From Acidobacteriota bacterium (lineage in GTDB: Bacteria; Acidobacteriota; Terriglobia; Terriglobales; Acidobacteriaceae): a DNA stretch of 64,000 bases. Shown piece after piece: positions 1 through 8,712 of the stretch. Below the pieces are notes generated by a model. That model ran no database searches. It saw nothing but the letters and a program-made list of their open reading frames with translations, and was not told where the DNA came from. The position numbers and the translations under genes were made by a program. The stretch covers positions 1 to 64,000 of the forward strand of contig JAEYQK010000030.1 in NCBI GenBank assembly GCA_023410055.1. Reading direction: 5' to 3'. Position 1 is the stretch's first letter. Each line of letters begins with the position of its first letter.

Positions 1-153
1 GCCTACACTCGCATGCTCGACGCCTTTTCAGTTTCCATCGATGGCGGGCCAGAGTTCTGTGCGCCTGGCGTCGAAGGCCTCCGAAACCAGATCATCCTGG
101 ACGCGGCTTATGAATCGGCAGCCACCGGAATGAGCGTTGCCTTGCTTGAGTAG
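1..153 (+). CDS. Gfo/Idh/MocA-type oxidoreductase, C-terminal fragment
   Basis: The reading frame is open from base 1 and stops at TAG 151-153, leaving the last 50 residues of a protein whose 5' part lies outside the window. The fragment (YTRMLDAFSVSIDGG then NQIILDAAYESAATG) matches the usual tail of Gfo/Idh/MocA NAD(P)-dependent sugar dehydrogenases, where a final helix follows an N..I.DA.Y.SA pattern. The substrate cannot be inferred. The assignment rests on a short tail only, so the family is likely but not certain. Confidence 0.6.
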   Translation, partial: AYTRMLDAFSVSIDGGPEFCAPGVEGLRNQIILDAAYESAATGMSVALLE

Positions 154-248
154 CCCCGCAAACAGCTTTCTCTGTCTGCGCCGAGAGCTTTTAAAAATAT
201 GACAGTAAACGTTTTCATCGTTTACAATCGATCGTGAATACCTATCAC

Positions 249-254
249 GAGGAG
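249..254 (+). promoter_or_regulatory. Ribosome binding site of pfkA
   Basis: GAGGAG lies 10 nt upstream of ATG 265 and supports that start codon. Confidence 0.6.
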
Positions 255-264
255 TCCTGCTCTG

Positions 265-1347
265 ATGAAAGTCGGCATGCTAACCGGCGGAGGAGACTGC
301 CCTGGTCTTAATGCAGTAATCCGCGCAGTTGTTCGTAAAGGCATTTTCCACTACAAAGACGAATTTGTTGGTTTTCTTGAAGGCTGGCGTGGAGTCATGG
401 AAGACAAGACCATGCCACTTGATCTCGCCGCGGTAGCCGGCATTCTGCCCCGTGGCGGCACCATTCTTCACACTTCGCGAACCAATCCGTCGAAGCGTCC
501 TGACGGCATCCCCAAGTGCCTTGAGAACCTCAAGAAGCACAAGCTTGATGCGCTGATTGCTATCGGCGGCGACGACACTCAATCCGTCGCGCTGAAGCTG
601 CATCAGGCGGGATTCCCTGTTATCGGCGTCCCGAAGACGATCGACAACGATCTCACCGGCACCGAGTTCACCTTCGGTTTCGACACGGCCGTGGGCGTAG
701 CAACAGACGCAATCGACCGCGTTCACACGACCGCTGAAGCGCACCAGCGCGTAATCGTGGTTGAAGTGATGGGCCGCGACGCTGGCTGGATCGCCCTGTA
801 CTCCGGCATCGCTGGCGGCGCCGACGTGATCCTCATCCCCGAGCGCCCGTTCGACATCGACGTCGTCGCAGAACAGCTTCGCAAGCGCCACGCTCGCGGA
901 CGCTATTTCAGCATCGTCGTCGTAGCGGAAGGTGCCAAGTTCGCTTCCACCACCGAAGGCAACGCCCCGGTCGTTCAGGACCTCGGTCTCGACGAATTCG
1001 GTCACGTGCGCCTCGGCGGTATCGGCGGCATCCTCGCTCGCGAAATCGAGCACCGTACTGGCTTCGAAACCCGCGCCGTTGTCCTCGGACACACACAGCG
1101 TGGCGGCAGCCCCAGCCCGTTTGACCGTGTTCTCGCGACCCGTTACGGCATCGGCGCAATCGACATGGTCCACAACTCCAAGTGGGGAGACATGGTCGCA
1201 CTCCAGGGTGGATCGATCACTTCCGTACCGATGAGCGTTGCCCTCGGCACGAACCGCAAGGTTGACGCTGAGTTGATCGCCGTCGCTGAAGGCCTCTTCG
1301 AACTGGTCGAACTTGGCAAAGAAGCAAAGAAAGAAGCTGGAAAGTAG
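265..1347 (+). CDS. pfkA: 6-phosphofructokinase, PPi-type active-site signature
   Basis: A 360-residue PfkA-family enzyme that phosphorylates fructose 6-phosphate to fructose 1,6-bisphosphate in glycolysis. The N-terminal GGGDCPGLNAVIR loop and the catalytic PKTIDND motif are intact. The phosphoryl-donor site reads GGDDT at residues 101-105 and PKTID at 123-127, giving Asp104 and Lys124 (E. coli numbering is the same here). In this family Gly104/Gly124 is typical of ATP-dependent enzymes and Asp104/Lys124 of pyrophosphate-dependent ones. A PPi-dependent, reversible enzyme is therefore predicted. It is monocistronic, with a good RBS and a strong terminator. The family is certain; donor specificity is inferred from two residues. 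Confidence 0.93.
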   Translation: MKVGMLTGGGDCPGLNAVIRAVVRKGIFHYKDEFVGFLEGWRGVMEDKTMPLDLAAVAGILPRGGTILHTSRTNPSKRPDGIPKCLENLKKHKLDALIAIGGDDTQSVALKLHQAGFPVIGVPKTIDNDLTGTEFTFGFDTAVGVATDAIDRVHTTAEAHQRVIVVEVMGRDAGWIALYSGIAGGADVILIPERPFDIDVVAEQLRKRHARGRYFSIVVVAEGAKFASTTEGNAPVVQDLGLDEFGHVRLGGIGGILAREIEHRTGFETRAVVLGHTQRGGSPSPFDRVLATRYGIGAIDMVHNSKWGDMVALQGGSITSVPMSVALGTNRKVDAELIAVAEGLFELVELGKEAKKEAGK

Positions 1348-1367
1348 AGCTTCAATTGGTTCAGGAA

Positions 1368-1392
1368 CCCTCGCTTCGGCGAGGGTTTTTTT
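1368..1392 (+). terminator. Rho-independent terminator after pfkA
   Basis: A perfect 7-bp stem (CCCTCGC / GCGAGGG) with a TTCG tetraloop is followed by seven T residues, 20 nt after the pfkA stop. Confidence 0.9.
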
Positions 1393-1409
1393 CTTGAGGG
1401 ATCACTCGA

Positions 1410-3038
1410 TCATCCCGCTACCCGATTCTCCCAGTCCCAGTTCTTGAAGCGCTTCCTAAGCTCCTTCTTCAACAACTTCCCTGTCGGCGTATGCGGCAAG
1501 TGGTCGACAAACACAATCGCTTCGGGAATCTGCCATTGCGCGAACTTGCGCCCCAGATATGCGCATAGTTCCTCTGCCGTCGTGCGCTCTCCATCCTTCA
1601 CCACCACGGCCGCCAGCGGCCTTTCTTGCCAGCGCGGATGCGGAACCGCTATGACCGCAGCTTCCTTTACTGCCGGATGCCCCATCAATTCGTTCTCAAG
1701 ATCAACCGAGCTTATCCACTGGTCGCCATAACGGATCAGGTCCTTCGCTCGATCCGTCAGCTTCACATAACCGTCATGATCGATCGTCACAACATCGCCG
1801 GCGCGGAACCAACCATCATCCGTCCACTTGCCGCGCAGTTCCGGAAGATTGTAGTAACTGGCTGTCACCCACGGCCCTCGTACTTGCGCTTCGCCTAATG
1901 TGCTTCCGTCCCACGGAATAGCACCCGAATCTCCGATTGCCCGTACGTCGACGAACGGCAGAGGAATTCCCTGCGTGGCCCTGGTCTCGTACTTCTTCTC
2001 CTCCGGCGCGTTTTCAAGCGACTCCTTGACAGTCGCCACGGTGAGCAAAGGAGTCGTCTCCACCAACCCCCACGCCTGCAACACGCGAATGCCGAATCCG
2101 TCCAGTTCTCGAATCATCGCTTCGGGCGGAGCCGCTCCCGAGACCATCACGCGGAAGCCCTCCCGCAGTTTCCACCGCTCCGGGTTCTTCTCCAGCGTGT
2201 GCATCACCCCAATCCAGACCGTCGGAACGCCAGCGCTCAGCGTCACCTTCTCGTCCTGCGCCACTTGCAACAGACACTCCGGTGCACACTCCGGCCCTGG
2301 AAACACCTGCTTGCTTCCGGACATCGTTGCCGCATATGGCAATCCCCAGGCATTCGCGTGATACATCGCGACGACAGGCATCACCACATCGTGTTGCGAT
2401 ATCGAAAGTGCATCCGGCAACGACATCGCAAGCGAATGCAATACCAAAGCGCGATGCGAGTAAACCACGCCCTTCGGACTTCCTGCCGTCCCGGTTGTGT
2501 AGCAGATCACCGCTGCTTCGTTCTCGTGCAATGACGGGTACTCGAACTTCCCTTCCGCACGTCCTAAGAACCGTTCATATTCCTCGTATTCACGTTGAAC
2601 CGACCGTCCGGTGTGCGAGACGACAATCACGTTCTTGCAGTCCACCAGATCCTTGATCTCTTCCCACTGCGGCAACAACACGTCATCCACGATCACAAAC
2701 TTGTCTTCCGCGTGATTGACGATGTAGCTCAGATCGTTCGCGTGCAAACGGTGATTCAACGGGTGCAGCACTCCACCTGCTGCGGGTACGCCAAAGAACG
2801 CCTCCAAATGCACGCTGTGATTCCACATCAGCGTTGCGACGCGATCTCCGCGCCTCAAGCCAGCTTGGATCAACACCTCTGCCAGCGCCCGCGCGCGTCT
2901 GTAAAAGGCCGCGTAGGTGTAGCGGTGAAGCGACCCGTCCTGTCGCCGCGAGACGATCTCCACATCCGAGAAGATCCTCCGCGCTCGTTCCAGCACGCTA
3001 TCGAGCGTAAGCTGGTAGCTCATCATGGTTCCCCACAT
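1410..3038 (-). CDS. AMP-forming acyl-CoA synthetase (medium/long-chain fatty acid type)
   Basis: A 542-residue ANL-superfamily ligase that would activate a carboxylic acid as acyl-AMP and transfer it to CoA. The P-loop-like motif YTTGTAGSPKGVVYSH, the hinge region GWFRAGDVVTIDHDGYVKLTDRAKDLI, and the catalytic lysine motif PTGKLLKKELR near the C-terminus are all visible. Overall organisation resembles AlkK/FadD-like medium- to long-chain acyl-CoA ligases. ATG 3038 is supported by a GGAGG box 9 nt upstream. It stands alone, convergent with pfkA, so context does not help with substrate. Confidence 0.88.
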   Translation of the reverse strand: MWGTMMSYQLTLDSVLERARRIFSDVEIVSRRQDGSLHRYTYAAFYRRARALAEVLIQAGLRRGDRVATLMWNHSVHLEAFFGVPAAGGVLHPLNHRLHANDLSYIVNHAEDKFVIVDDVLLPQWEEIKDLVDCKNVIVVSHTGRSVQREYEEYERFLGRAEGKFEYPSLHENEAAVICYTTGTAGSPKGVVYSHRALVLHSLAMSLPDALSISQHDVVMPVVAMYHANAWGLPYAATMSGSKQVFPGPECAPECLLQVAQDEKVTLSAGVPTVWIGVMHTLEKNPERWKLREGFRVMVSGAAPPEAMIRELDGFGIRVLQAWGLVETTPLLTVATVKESLENAPEEKKYETRATQGIPLPFVDVRAIGDSGAIPWDGSTLGEAQVRGPWVTASYYNLPELRGKWTDDGWFRAGDVVTIDHDGYVKLTDRAKDLIRYGDQWISSVDLENELMGHPAVKEAAVIAVPHPRWQERPLAAVVVKDGERTTAEELCAYLGRKFAQWQIPEAIVFVDHLPHTPTGKLLKKELRKRFKNWDWENRVAG

Positions 3039-3208
3039 CGGCGCATCCTCCCCGAAACCCGCGATGCTATCACAGCGCTGATTTCCGCGCTAAGTGCGTC
3101 TCCGGAGCTCGTCTTTCAGATCACAAGTCTAGGTGACGCCCGTCATCGTACGTGAGTAGCTATCGCACTACTCTTTGGCACACTAGGGGAAACATCAGGA
3201 GGTGGCAC

Positions 3209-4108
3209 ATGAACGCCGACGTGCCGGGCTCTGTTTTCCGCCGCATTCTGATCGCCTGTGATTTCTCGCCTTGCTCCGAGGTACTTATTCCTTACGCTGC
3301 AAGTCTCGCGCGTAAGTGCAAAGCCACCCTGCTCCTGGCCCATGTGGCATCTCCCGAAGTCATCAGTGTCGAACCGCCGGTAGTGCTCCCCCAACTCAAG
3401 TCCGCCAACGAACAGATGCAGGAACTCGAGTTATCCGAGCAATTGGATGGAGTCGATCACGCCGTTCTTGTCTCTGAAGGTCTGCCTGCCGAGGCTCTGC
3501 TGAAGCTTGCGAGCGACAACGAGGTCGATCTCATCATGATGGGGACGCACGGGCGCACCGGCTTTCGAAAACTGATTATGGGTTCGGTAGCCGAGAAAGT
3601 GTTCCGCAATGCTCCTTGCCCCGTAATGACAGTTGGTCCCCACGTGTTTGCCGAGATCCGTCGCGAGGCCCACATTACTTCGATTCTCTGTGCGATCGGC
3701 GCCCTCGATCGCCAGCATCCTGCCATTCAGACGGCAGCCACCATCTCCGCGTGTCACAACGCCTCGTTGGCCCTGCTGCATGTGGTCCCAGCACAGATGG
3801 CAAGCAGCGTTGCTCAAGACACCGCGGTACTGCGCAGTCAACTTCTTGAACTAGCCCCTCACAATCTGCAACAACAGGCCCCAATCGAAGCCCTGGTCGA
3901 AGTCGGGACGCCATCCGACCTCATCGTGAGAATTGCCGTCGAACGCGTAGTTGATCTGATCGTTCTGGACGCTCTTCCGCCTGCCATGCTCACCGCTCAT
4001 CTCATGGACACGGCATATCGCGTCATCGTCGATGCCCCCTGCCCCGTCGTAACCGTGCTCGTGACAGCTAAAGACCGCCCAACCAGGGCCACAAGCAGCG
4101 CCTTATAA
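3209..4108 (+). CDS. Tandem universal stress protein (two UspA domains)
   Basis: A 299-residue cytoplasmic protein made of two UspA domains. The first carries the ATP-binding G-x2-G-x9-G-S pattern (GTHGRTGFRKLIMGS) followed by APCPVMTV. The second ends APCPVVTV but has lost the glycine motif, so only the first is predicted to bind nucleotide. ATG 3209 is chosen over the upstream in-frame codon at 3152 because AGGAGGT (3197-3203) lies six bases before it. Single-gene unit; role in stress survival is inferred from the family. Confidence 0.9.
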   Translation: MNADVPGSVFRRILIACDFSPCSEVLIPYAASLARKCKATLLLAHVASPEVISVEPPVVLPQLKSANEQMQELELSEQLDGVDHAVLVSEGLPAEALLKLASDNEVDLIMMGTHGRTGFRKLIMGSVAEKVFRNAPCPVMTVGPHVFAEIRREAHITSILCAIGALDRQHPAIQTAATISACHNASLALLHVVPAQMASSVAQDTAVLRSQLLELAPHNLQQQAPIEALVEVGTPSDLIVRIAVERVVDLIVLDALPPAMLTAHLMDTAYRVIVDAPCPVVTVLVTAKDRPTRATSSAL

Positions 4109-4148
4109 CTCTCGCGTGCATCAAAAAGCCGGAGCGGCCCAAATTGAT

Positions 4149-4658
4149 CTAGGCAGCCTCTTTGCCGAGCGAATACCTCACCACTCCTCCCGTATCTGCG
4201 GTAGGCCCGTAAATAGATGGCACTGGTATGTCCAGCAAGCGCAAGTAGACTTCCAGGTGCGCCCGATGATGGGCATTGTGAGTGATTCGCCGCAGCATGA
4301 TCCACGCCCGCGACCTTGGTACATCGAAGAACGTCGTCTTCTCGCGCCACCATTCGTCGGGCTTTTCGCGCAGCATCTCTAGACGCCGGGCCGCATCGGT
4401 ACGATATTTCGTGATGAAACCGTCTCGCGAACGGTCTTCGGCCTCGAAGCTACCCGTATCCAGACCGAGCATTGTCGTCATCCACTTGCCTTCCGACTGA
4501 AGCTGATGCTCAAACTGTTCCACTACAGTGCGCGAACGAGGGTGAGGACGCCAGTCCAGCCTCTCCTCGGGAAAACAGTTCCAGATCCCAGTTGTTTTCA
4601 GCGTTTCGGTCTCGTAGGTCTCGAGAAGAAAGTTGTAGGTACGCTCCCGATCCGGCAT
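4149..4658 (-). CDS. DinB-like domain protein
   Basis: A 169-residue four-helix-bundle type protein. The EHQLQSEGKW segment in the second helix and the late HNAHHRAHLEVYLRLL helix provide the spaced histidines that bind a divalent metal in DinB/YfiT-like proteins, and the RVPSIYGPTAD-like ending is common in this family. Many members are metal-dependent thiol transferases, but no substrate can be assigned. It lies alone between two plus-strand genes. Confidence 0.82.
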   Translation of the reverse strand: MPDRERTYNFLLETYETETLKTTGIWNCFPEERLDWRPHPRSRTVVEQFEHQLQSEGKWMTTMLGLDTGSFEAEDRSRDGFITKYRTDAARRLEMLREKPDEWWREKTTFFDVPRSRAWIMLRRITHNAHHRAHLEVYLRLLDIPVPSIYGPTADTGGVVRYSLGKEAA

Positions 4659-4836
4659 GAAGCCCCCCTTTGCTGCTCTTGGATGTTGAAATCCTCGCCC
4701 GAGTAGTTCAGCGCCGATTCCTCATATTGGTTACAAAACCGCATTCGTCCCGTCCAACTCTGTTACGGCCGGCCCATCCGTAGCCTGGTGTAACATTCTC
4801 TGTTTGACTGTTTGTTGATCGTGAGGAGAGAGAGTG

Positions 4837-7566
4837 ATGTTCAAACGACTGCTGCTGATCGCTGCAGTATCCGCGCTTCTGATTCCCTATGCCGTTGCCG
4901 ACGAAGGCATGTGGCTCTTCAACACCTTCCCTGCCGCTCAAGTCAAAGCCAAGTATGGATTCGAACCGACGCAGGCCTGGCTCGACCACGTACGTCTCTC
5001 TTCAGTCCGCTTCAATAATGGCGGCTCCGGATCCTTCGTTTCGCCCGACGGGCTTGCGTTCACGAATCACCACGTCGCGCAGACCTGCTTGGCGCAGCTC
5101 GGCACTGCTCAGCACGACTACATGAAAACCGGCTTTTACGCCAAGACCCGCTCAGAGGAAGCCAAATGTCCCGACCTCGAACTCAACGTTCTGGAAGGCA
5201 TTGAAGACGTCACGGCGAAGGTCCAGGCGGCCGGCACGCCCCAGATGTCGGTCGCGGAGAAGGGTCAGGCCGAACGCGCCGAGATGTCCAAGCTCGAGAA
5301 CGACTGCAATAAGTCGACGGGACTTCGCTGTGACATCGTCACGCTATATTCAGGCGGCATTTATAACCTCTACAAGTACAAAAAGTACACCGATGTCCGC
5401 CTTGTTTTTGCTCCTGAGTTCGAAGCCGCCTTCTTCGGTGGTGATCCCGACAACTTCGAGTACCCGCGCTACGACCTCGACGTTGCCTTCTTTCGCGTTT
5501 ATGAAAACAACCAGCCGGTCCGCCTAAAGAATTGGTTTAAGTGGTCGACCGCAGGCGTCAAGGACGGAGAGCTTATCTTCGTCTCCGGCAACCCAGGCTC
5601 AACCGATCGTCTGGCCACGATGGCGCAGCTTCAGTTCATGAGAGCCACCGAGTATCCCTTCATCATGAAGACGCTCACCATGTGGAACGACGTGCTAAAA
5701 GCTTATAGCGCCAAGTCCGCCGAGAATGCACGACAGGCGCAGGAAGACGTGTTTGGTCTTGAAAACTCCATCAAGGCATACAAGGGCGAGTACACCGGCC
5801 TGACCAACCAGTCGCTCATGGATGAGAAAGCCCGAGATGAGCAGAAGCTGAAGGACTTTGTCGCTTCGAATCCCAAACTCAAGGCCGAGACGGGCGATCC
5901 GTGGGCTGCAATCGCAAAGGCCACCGACGTCAATCGGGAAATATTCACGCCCTATGTTTTTCTGGAGCGCCGCTTTGGATTCCGCGGCACGCTGAACAAT
6001 TACGCCCGCATACTGGTTCGTGCGGCTGACGAGCGCAAGAAGCCCAATGCAGAGCGTCTGCGTGAGTATCGCGAGTCCGCTCTTCCCTCCCTTGAACAGA
6101 CACTGCTTTCGACCGCTCCGGTCTATAAAGGTCTGGACACGGCATGGTTCGAAGCATCGCTAGCCGATGTTGCTCAGAAAATGCCTGACGACCCGGCAAT
6201 CAAGAAGGTCCTTAATGGACGCCCTGCCGACGAGGTAGCGCGGGAAGCCATCGCCAATACGAAGCTCGACGATCTGGCGGTCCGTAAGGAACTATGGGCC
6301 AATCCCGCAGCGGTCGAGGCCAGCACGGACCCACTGATCGTGATTATGCGGACCATCGATCCCGAAGCGCGGTCGGTTCGAAAGCGATTCGACGACGAGG
6401 TCGATTCCGTCAATCGTAACGAAGGCGCCAAGATCGCACGGGCCCGCTTCGATCAAGGCGGAACCAGCGTTTATCCCGATGCGACGTTTACGCTTCGTCT
6501 CAGCTATGGCAAGGTCGCGGGATATACGGAGGGCAACGACGGCCCAACGCCCCCCGGAACCAAGCTGCCCTATTTCACAACGATCGGCGGAGCCTTTGAA
6601 CACGCAACGGCCCACGGCAGCAAGCCTCCCTATCAGCTGCCCGAATCATGGATGAAGGCCAAGTCAAAGCTCAAACTCGATACTCCGCTGAACGTGATCG
6701 AAACGGCAGATATCATCGGCGGCAACTCCGGATCGCCGGTCGTAAACACCGCAGGTGAGGTCGTCGGCATCATCTTCGACGGTAACATCTATTCCAACGC
6801 GTGGAACTTCATGTACGAAGACAAATTCGGGCGCTCCTTGCACGTGGATGGACGCGGAATCACCGAAGCTCTGAAGACGATCTACGGTGCAGAGGGGTTG
6901 GTCGCCGAACTAACCGGGGCAAAAGCCGCTACAACGACTCGCTCCGGACTCGACGGTGTTCTCGACCTAATGGACGTCACTTCCGAAAACTTCGACACCG
7001 CGCAGGCGGACTTCGCCTGGGACCAGTACACAAAAGTCGTTGACGAGCACGACATTCAGAAAGGCAGCATCTATTTTCATCACGGCGGGAAGCAGATGCG
7101 CATGGCTGCCGACGTAAGAGAACACAATGGTCAGGCCGACAAGCGCTACATTCTCTATGCTGCCGAATCGGTGAAGGTGTATCAGCCCAGCATCGACCAG
7201 GTGACGAACTACAAGGTTGGCAAAAACAAGAACGAGGTCGAGACGTTCCTCGTGATTGGCTTCGGCGGCAATGGGCGCGACCTGCTGAAGTCTTTTGACG
7301 TGAAGTACGCCGGCACCGAGAAATTGGGCGGCATCGAAACGGCAAAACTGGAACTGCGCCCCAAGTCGGCCGAGGTGCGCAACAACTTCAACCGCATCGT
7401 ACTCTGGATTGACACTGCACGAGGTGTCTCAATCCAGCAGCAGTTCTTCTCACCTTCAGGCGACTACCGCTTGGCAAAGTACTCCAACATTAAGATGAAC
7501 GAGCACTTACCCGAGACGACGTTTAGGCTGAAGACCACGGCGAGCACCAAATTCGTCACACCGTAA
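4837..7566 (+). CDS. S46-family dipeptidyl-peptidase with C-terminal LolA-like domain
   Basis: A 909-residue exported protein: a signal peptide (about residues 1-22, ending ADEG), then an S46 serine peptidase domain, then an extra domain of about 210 residues. FTNHHVA (His78/79) and GGNSGSPV (Ser631) form the catalytic signatures of the DPP7/DPP11 family, which releases dipeptides in the periplasm. The normal S46 ending is reached around residue 695. The remaining sequence (FAWDQYTKVV, FLVIGFGG, LELRPKS, VLWIDTARGVSIQQQFFSPSGDYR) reads like a LolA-type outer-membrane lipoprotein carrier fold. ATG 4837 is preferred to GTG 4834 because GAGGAG sits 8 nt upstream of it. Confidence 0.9.
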   Translation: MFKRLLLIAAVSALLIPYAVADEGMWLFNTFPAAQVKAKYGFEPTQAWLDHVRLSSVRFNNGGSGSFVSPDGLAFTNHHVAQTCLAQLGTAQHDYMKTGFYAKTRSEEAKCPDLELNVLEGIEDVTAKVQAAGTPQMSVAEKGQAERAEMSKLENDCNKSTGLRCDIVTLYSGGIYNLYKYKKYTDVRLVFAPEFEAAFFGGDPDNFEYPRYDLDVAFFRVYENNQPVRLKNWFKWSTAGVKDGELIFVSGNPGSTDRLATMAQLQFMRATEYPFIMKTLTMWNDVLKAYSAKSAENARQAQEDVFGLENSIKAYKGEYTGLTNQSLMDEKARDEQKLKDFVASNPKLKAETGDPWAAIAKATDVNREIFTPYVFLERRFGFRGTLNNYARILVRAADERKKPNAERLREYRESALPSLEQTLLSTAPVYKGLDTAWFEASLADVAQKMPDDPAIKKVLNGRPADEVAREAIANTKLDDLAVRKELWANPAAVEASTDPLIVIMRTIDPEARSVRKRFDDEVDSVNRNEGAKIARARFDQGGTSVYPDATFTLRLSYGKVAGYTEGNDGPTPPGTKLPYFTTIGGAFEHATAHGSKPPYQLPESWMKAKSKLKLDTPLNVIETADIIGGNSGSPVVNTAGEVVGIIFDGNIYSNAWNFMYEDKFGRSLHVDGRGITEALKTIYGAEGLVAELTGAKAATTTRSGLDGVLDLMDVTSENFDTAQADFAWDQYTKVVDEHDIQKGSIYFHHGGKQMRMAADVREHNGQADKRYILYAAESVKVYQPSIDQVTNYKVGKNKNEVETFLVIGFGGNGRDLLKSFDVKYAGTEKLGGIETAKLELRPKSAEVRNNFNRIVLWIDTARGVSIQQQFFSPSGDYRLAKYSNIKMNEHLPETTFRLKTTASTKFVTP

Positions 7567-7593
7567 GAGGGATCGAAAAAGCATTGCCAATTG

Positions 7594-7618
7594 GACGACG
7601 GGGCTTTGCCCCGTCGTC
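7594..7618. terminator. Hairpin between convergent S46 peptidase and terC genes
   Basis: A perfect 11-bp inverted repeat (GACGACGGGGC / GCCCCGTCGTC, TTT loop) is followed by a short pyrimidine tract, and sits between two convergent genes. It probably works as a bidirectional terminator. It shares its GGGGC-N3-GCCCC core with a hairpin at 8618-8634, so it may also be a copy of a dispersed palindrome. Confidence 0.7.
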
Positions 7619-7625
7619 GCCTTTT

Positions 7626-8567
7626 CTATTCCGCCACATCTACTTCCAGCTTCTTCTTTGGCGGGAACATCAACGACGCGGCAATCGATACGCCCAGCAA
7701 CAATGCCACTACAGCAAGCGCCCATTCAGTCGGGATCGGATAGTAGTTCGACGTCAGCATCTTGGCGCCAATAAATACAAGAACCAGCGACAATCCGTAG
7801 TGCAGGTGGTGGAACATCTCCATCATTCCCGCCAAGGCGAAGTACATCGCACGCAGCCCCATGATCGCGAACACATTCGAGGTATAGACAATGAAAGCAT
7901 CACGCGTGATCGCGAGTATGGCCGGGATTGAGTCCACCGCAAAGATGATGTCCGTCGTCTCTACCACAATCAGCACGACGAAGAGCGGAGTCGCGAACAG
8001 CCCATTCTTCCGGACGAAGAAGTTGCCCTCATCGAAATCTTTCGTGACAGGAACGAACTTCCTTAGCAATTTCACGGCATAATTGTTCTCCGGATGAACG
8101 CTCTCATCTGCCTTCTGAAACGCAAGCCGGAAACCAACGAAAACCAGAAACGCTCCGAAAACGTAGATCACCCAGTGGAACATGTTTATGAGCGTCACTC
8201 CGGCAGCAATGAAAACACCGCGCATGATCAGCGCGCCCAAAATCCCCCAGAACAGTACCTTGTGCTGATGACGCTTCGGCACATTGAAGTAGCGGAAGAT
8301 CAGAATGAATACGAACAGGTTGTCGACACTGAGCGCCAACTCGACGACATAGCCCGTGGTGAATTCAAGCGCTGTCGTCCGGCCGCGCCAGAAGTACACG
8401 CCGATAGCAAACAAAATGGCCAGACTGATCCACATGATCGTCCAGCCGATCGCCTCGCGAAACTTGACGACGTGTGCTTTGCGATTAAGGACACCCAAGT
8501 CCAGTGCCAACATCGCCAGCACGAACACGTTGAAAACAACCCAGAAAATGATTTCGTGTGGATGCAT
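7626..8567 (-). CDS. TerC-family integral membrane protein
   Basis: A 313-residue inner-membrane protein with about nine hydrophobic segments. The acidic intramembrane motifs typical of TerC are present: ELALSVDNLFVF and ETTDIIFAVDSIPAILAI. The family is linked to metal-ion (notably manganese) export and tellurite resistance; the ion cannot be read from sequence. The start is placed at ATG 8567 (MHPHEI), since the 29 upstream in-frame residues are arginine/glycine-rich and unlike a TerC N-terminus. Confidence 0.9.
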   Translation of the reverse strand: MHPHEIIFWVVFNVFVLAMLALDLGVLNRKAHVVKFREAIGWTIMWISLAILFAIGVYFWRGRTTALEFTTGYVVELALSVDNLFVFILIFRYFNVPKRHQHKVLFWGILGALIMRGVFIAAGVTLINMFHWVIYVFGAFLVFVGFRLAFQKADESVHPENNYAVKLLRKFVPVTKDFDEGNFFVRKNGLFATPLFVVLIVVETTDIIFAVDSIPAILAITRDAFIVYTSNVFAIMGLRAMYFALAGMMEMFHHLHYGLSLVLVFIGAKMLTSNYYPIPTEWALAVVALLLGVSIAASLMFPPKKKLEVDVAE

Positions 8568-8617
8568 CTGTAGTTCTGATCTCTCGTTTCCATGTTCGTG
8601 TAGGGGAAGGTCTCCGA

Positions 8618-8634
8618 ACGGGGCACAGCCCCGT
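8618..8634. repeat. Short palindrome in the terC-hpnE gap
   Basis: ACGGGGC-ACA-GCCCCGT is a perfect 7-bp hairpin with the same core as 7594-7618. It has no T-run on either strand and lies in the 145-nt gap between the hpnE stop and the terC start. Confidence 0.5.
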
Positions 8635-8712
8635 CCCCACACTCCCGGACGCACGCAAGTTACGCGCGACCAAGAAACTCTATTTTAACGAGTATTGGGA
8701 GAGAAGAAGCAA

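Noticed and set aside
280..1173. Long minus-strand open frame opposite pfkA
   Set aside because: It is a mirror of a strongly coding plus-strand gene; the product has no recognisable fold and no RBS.
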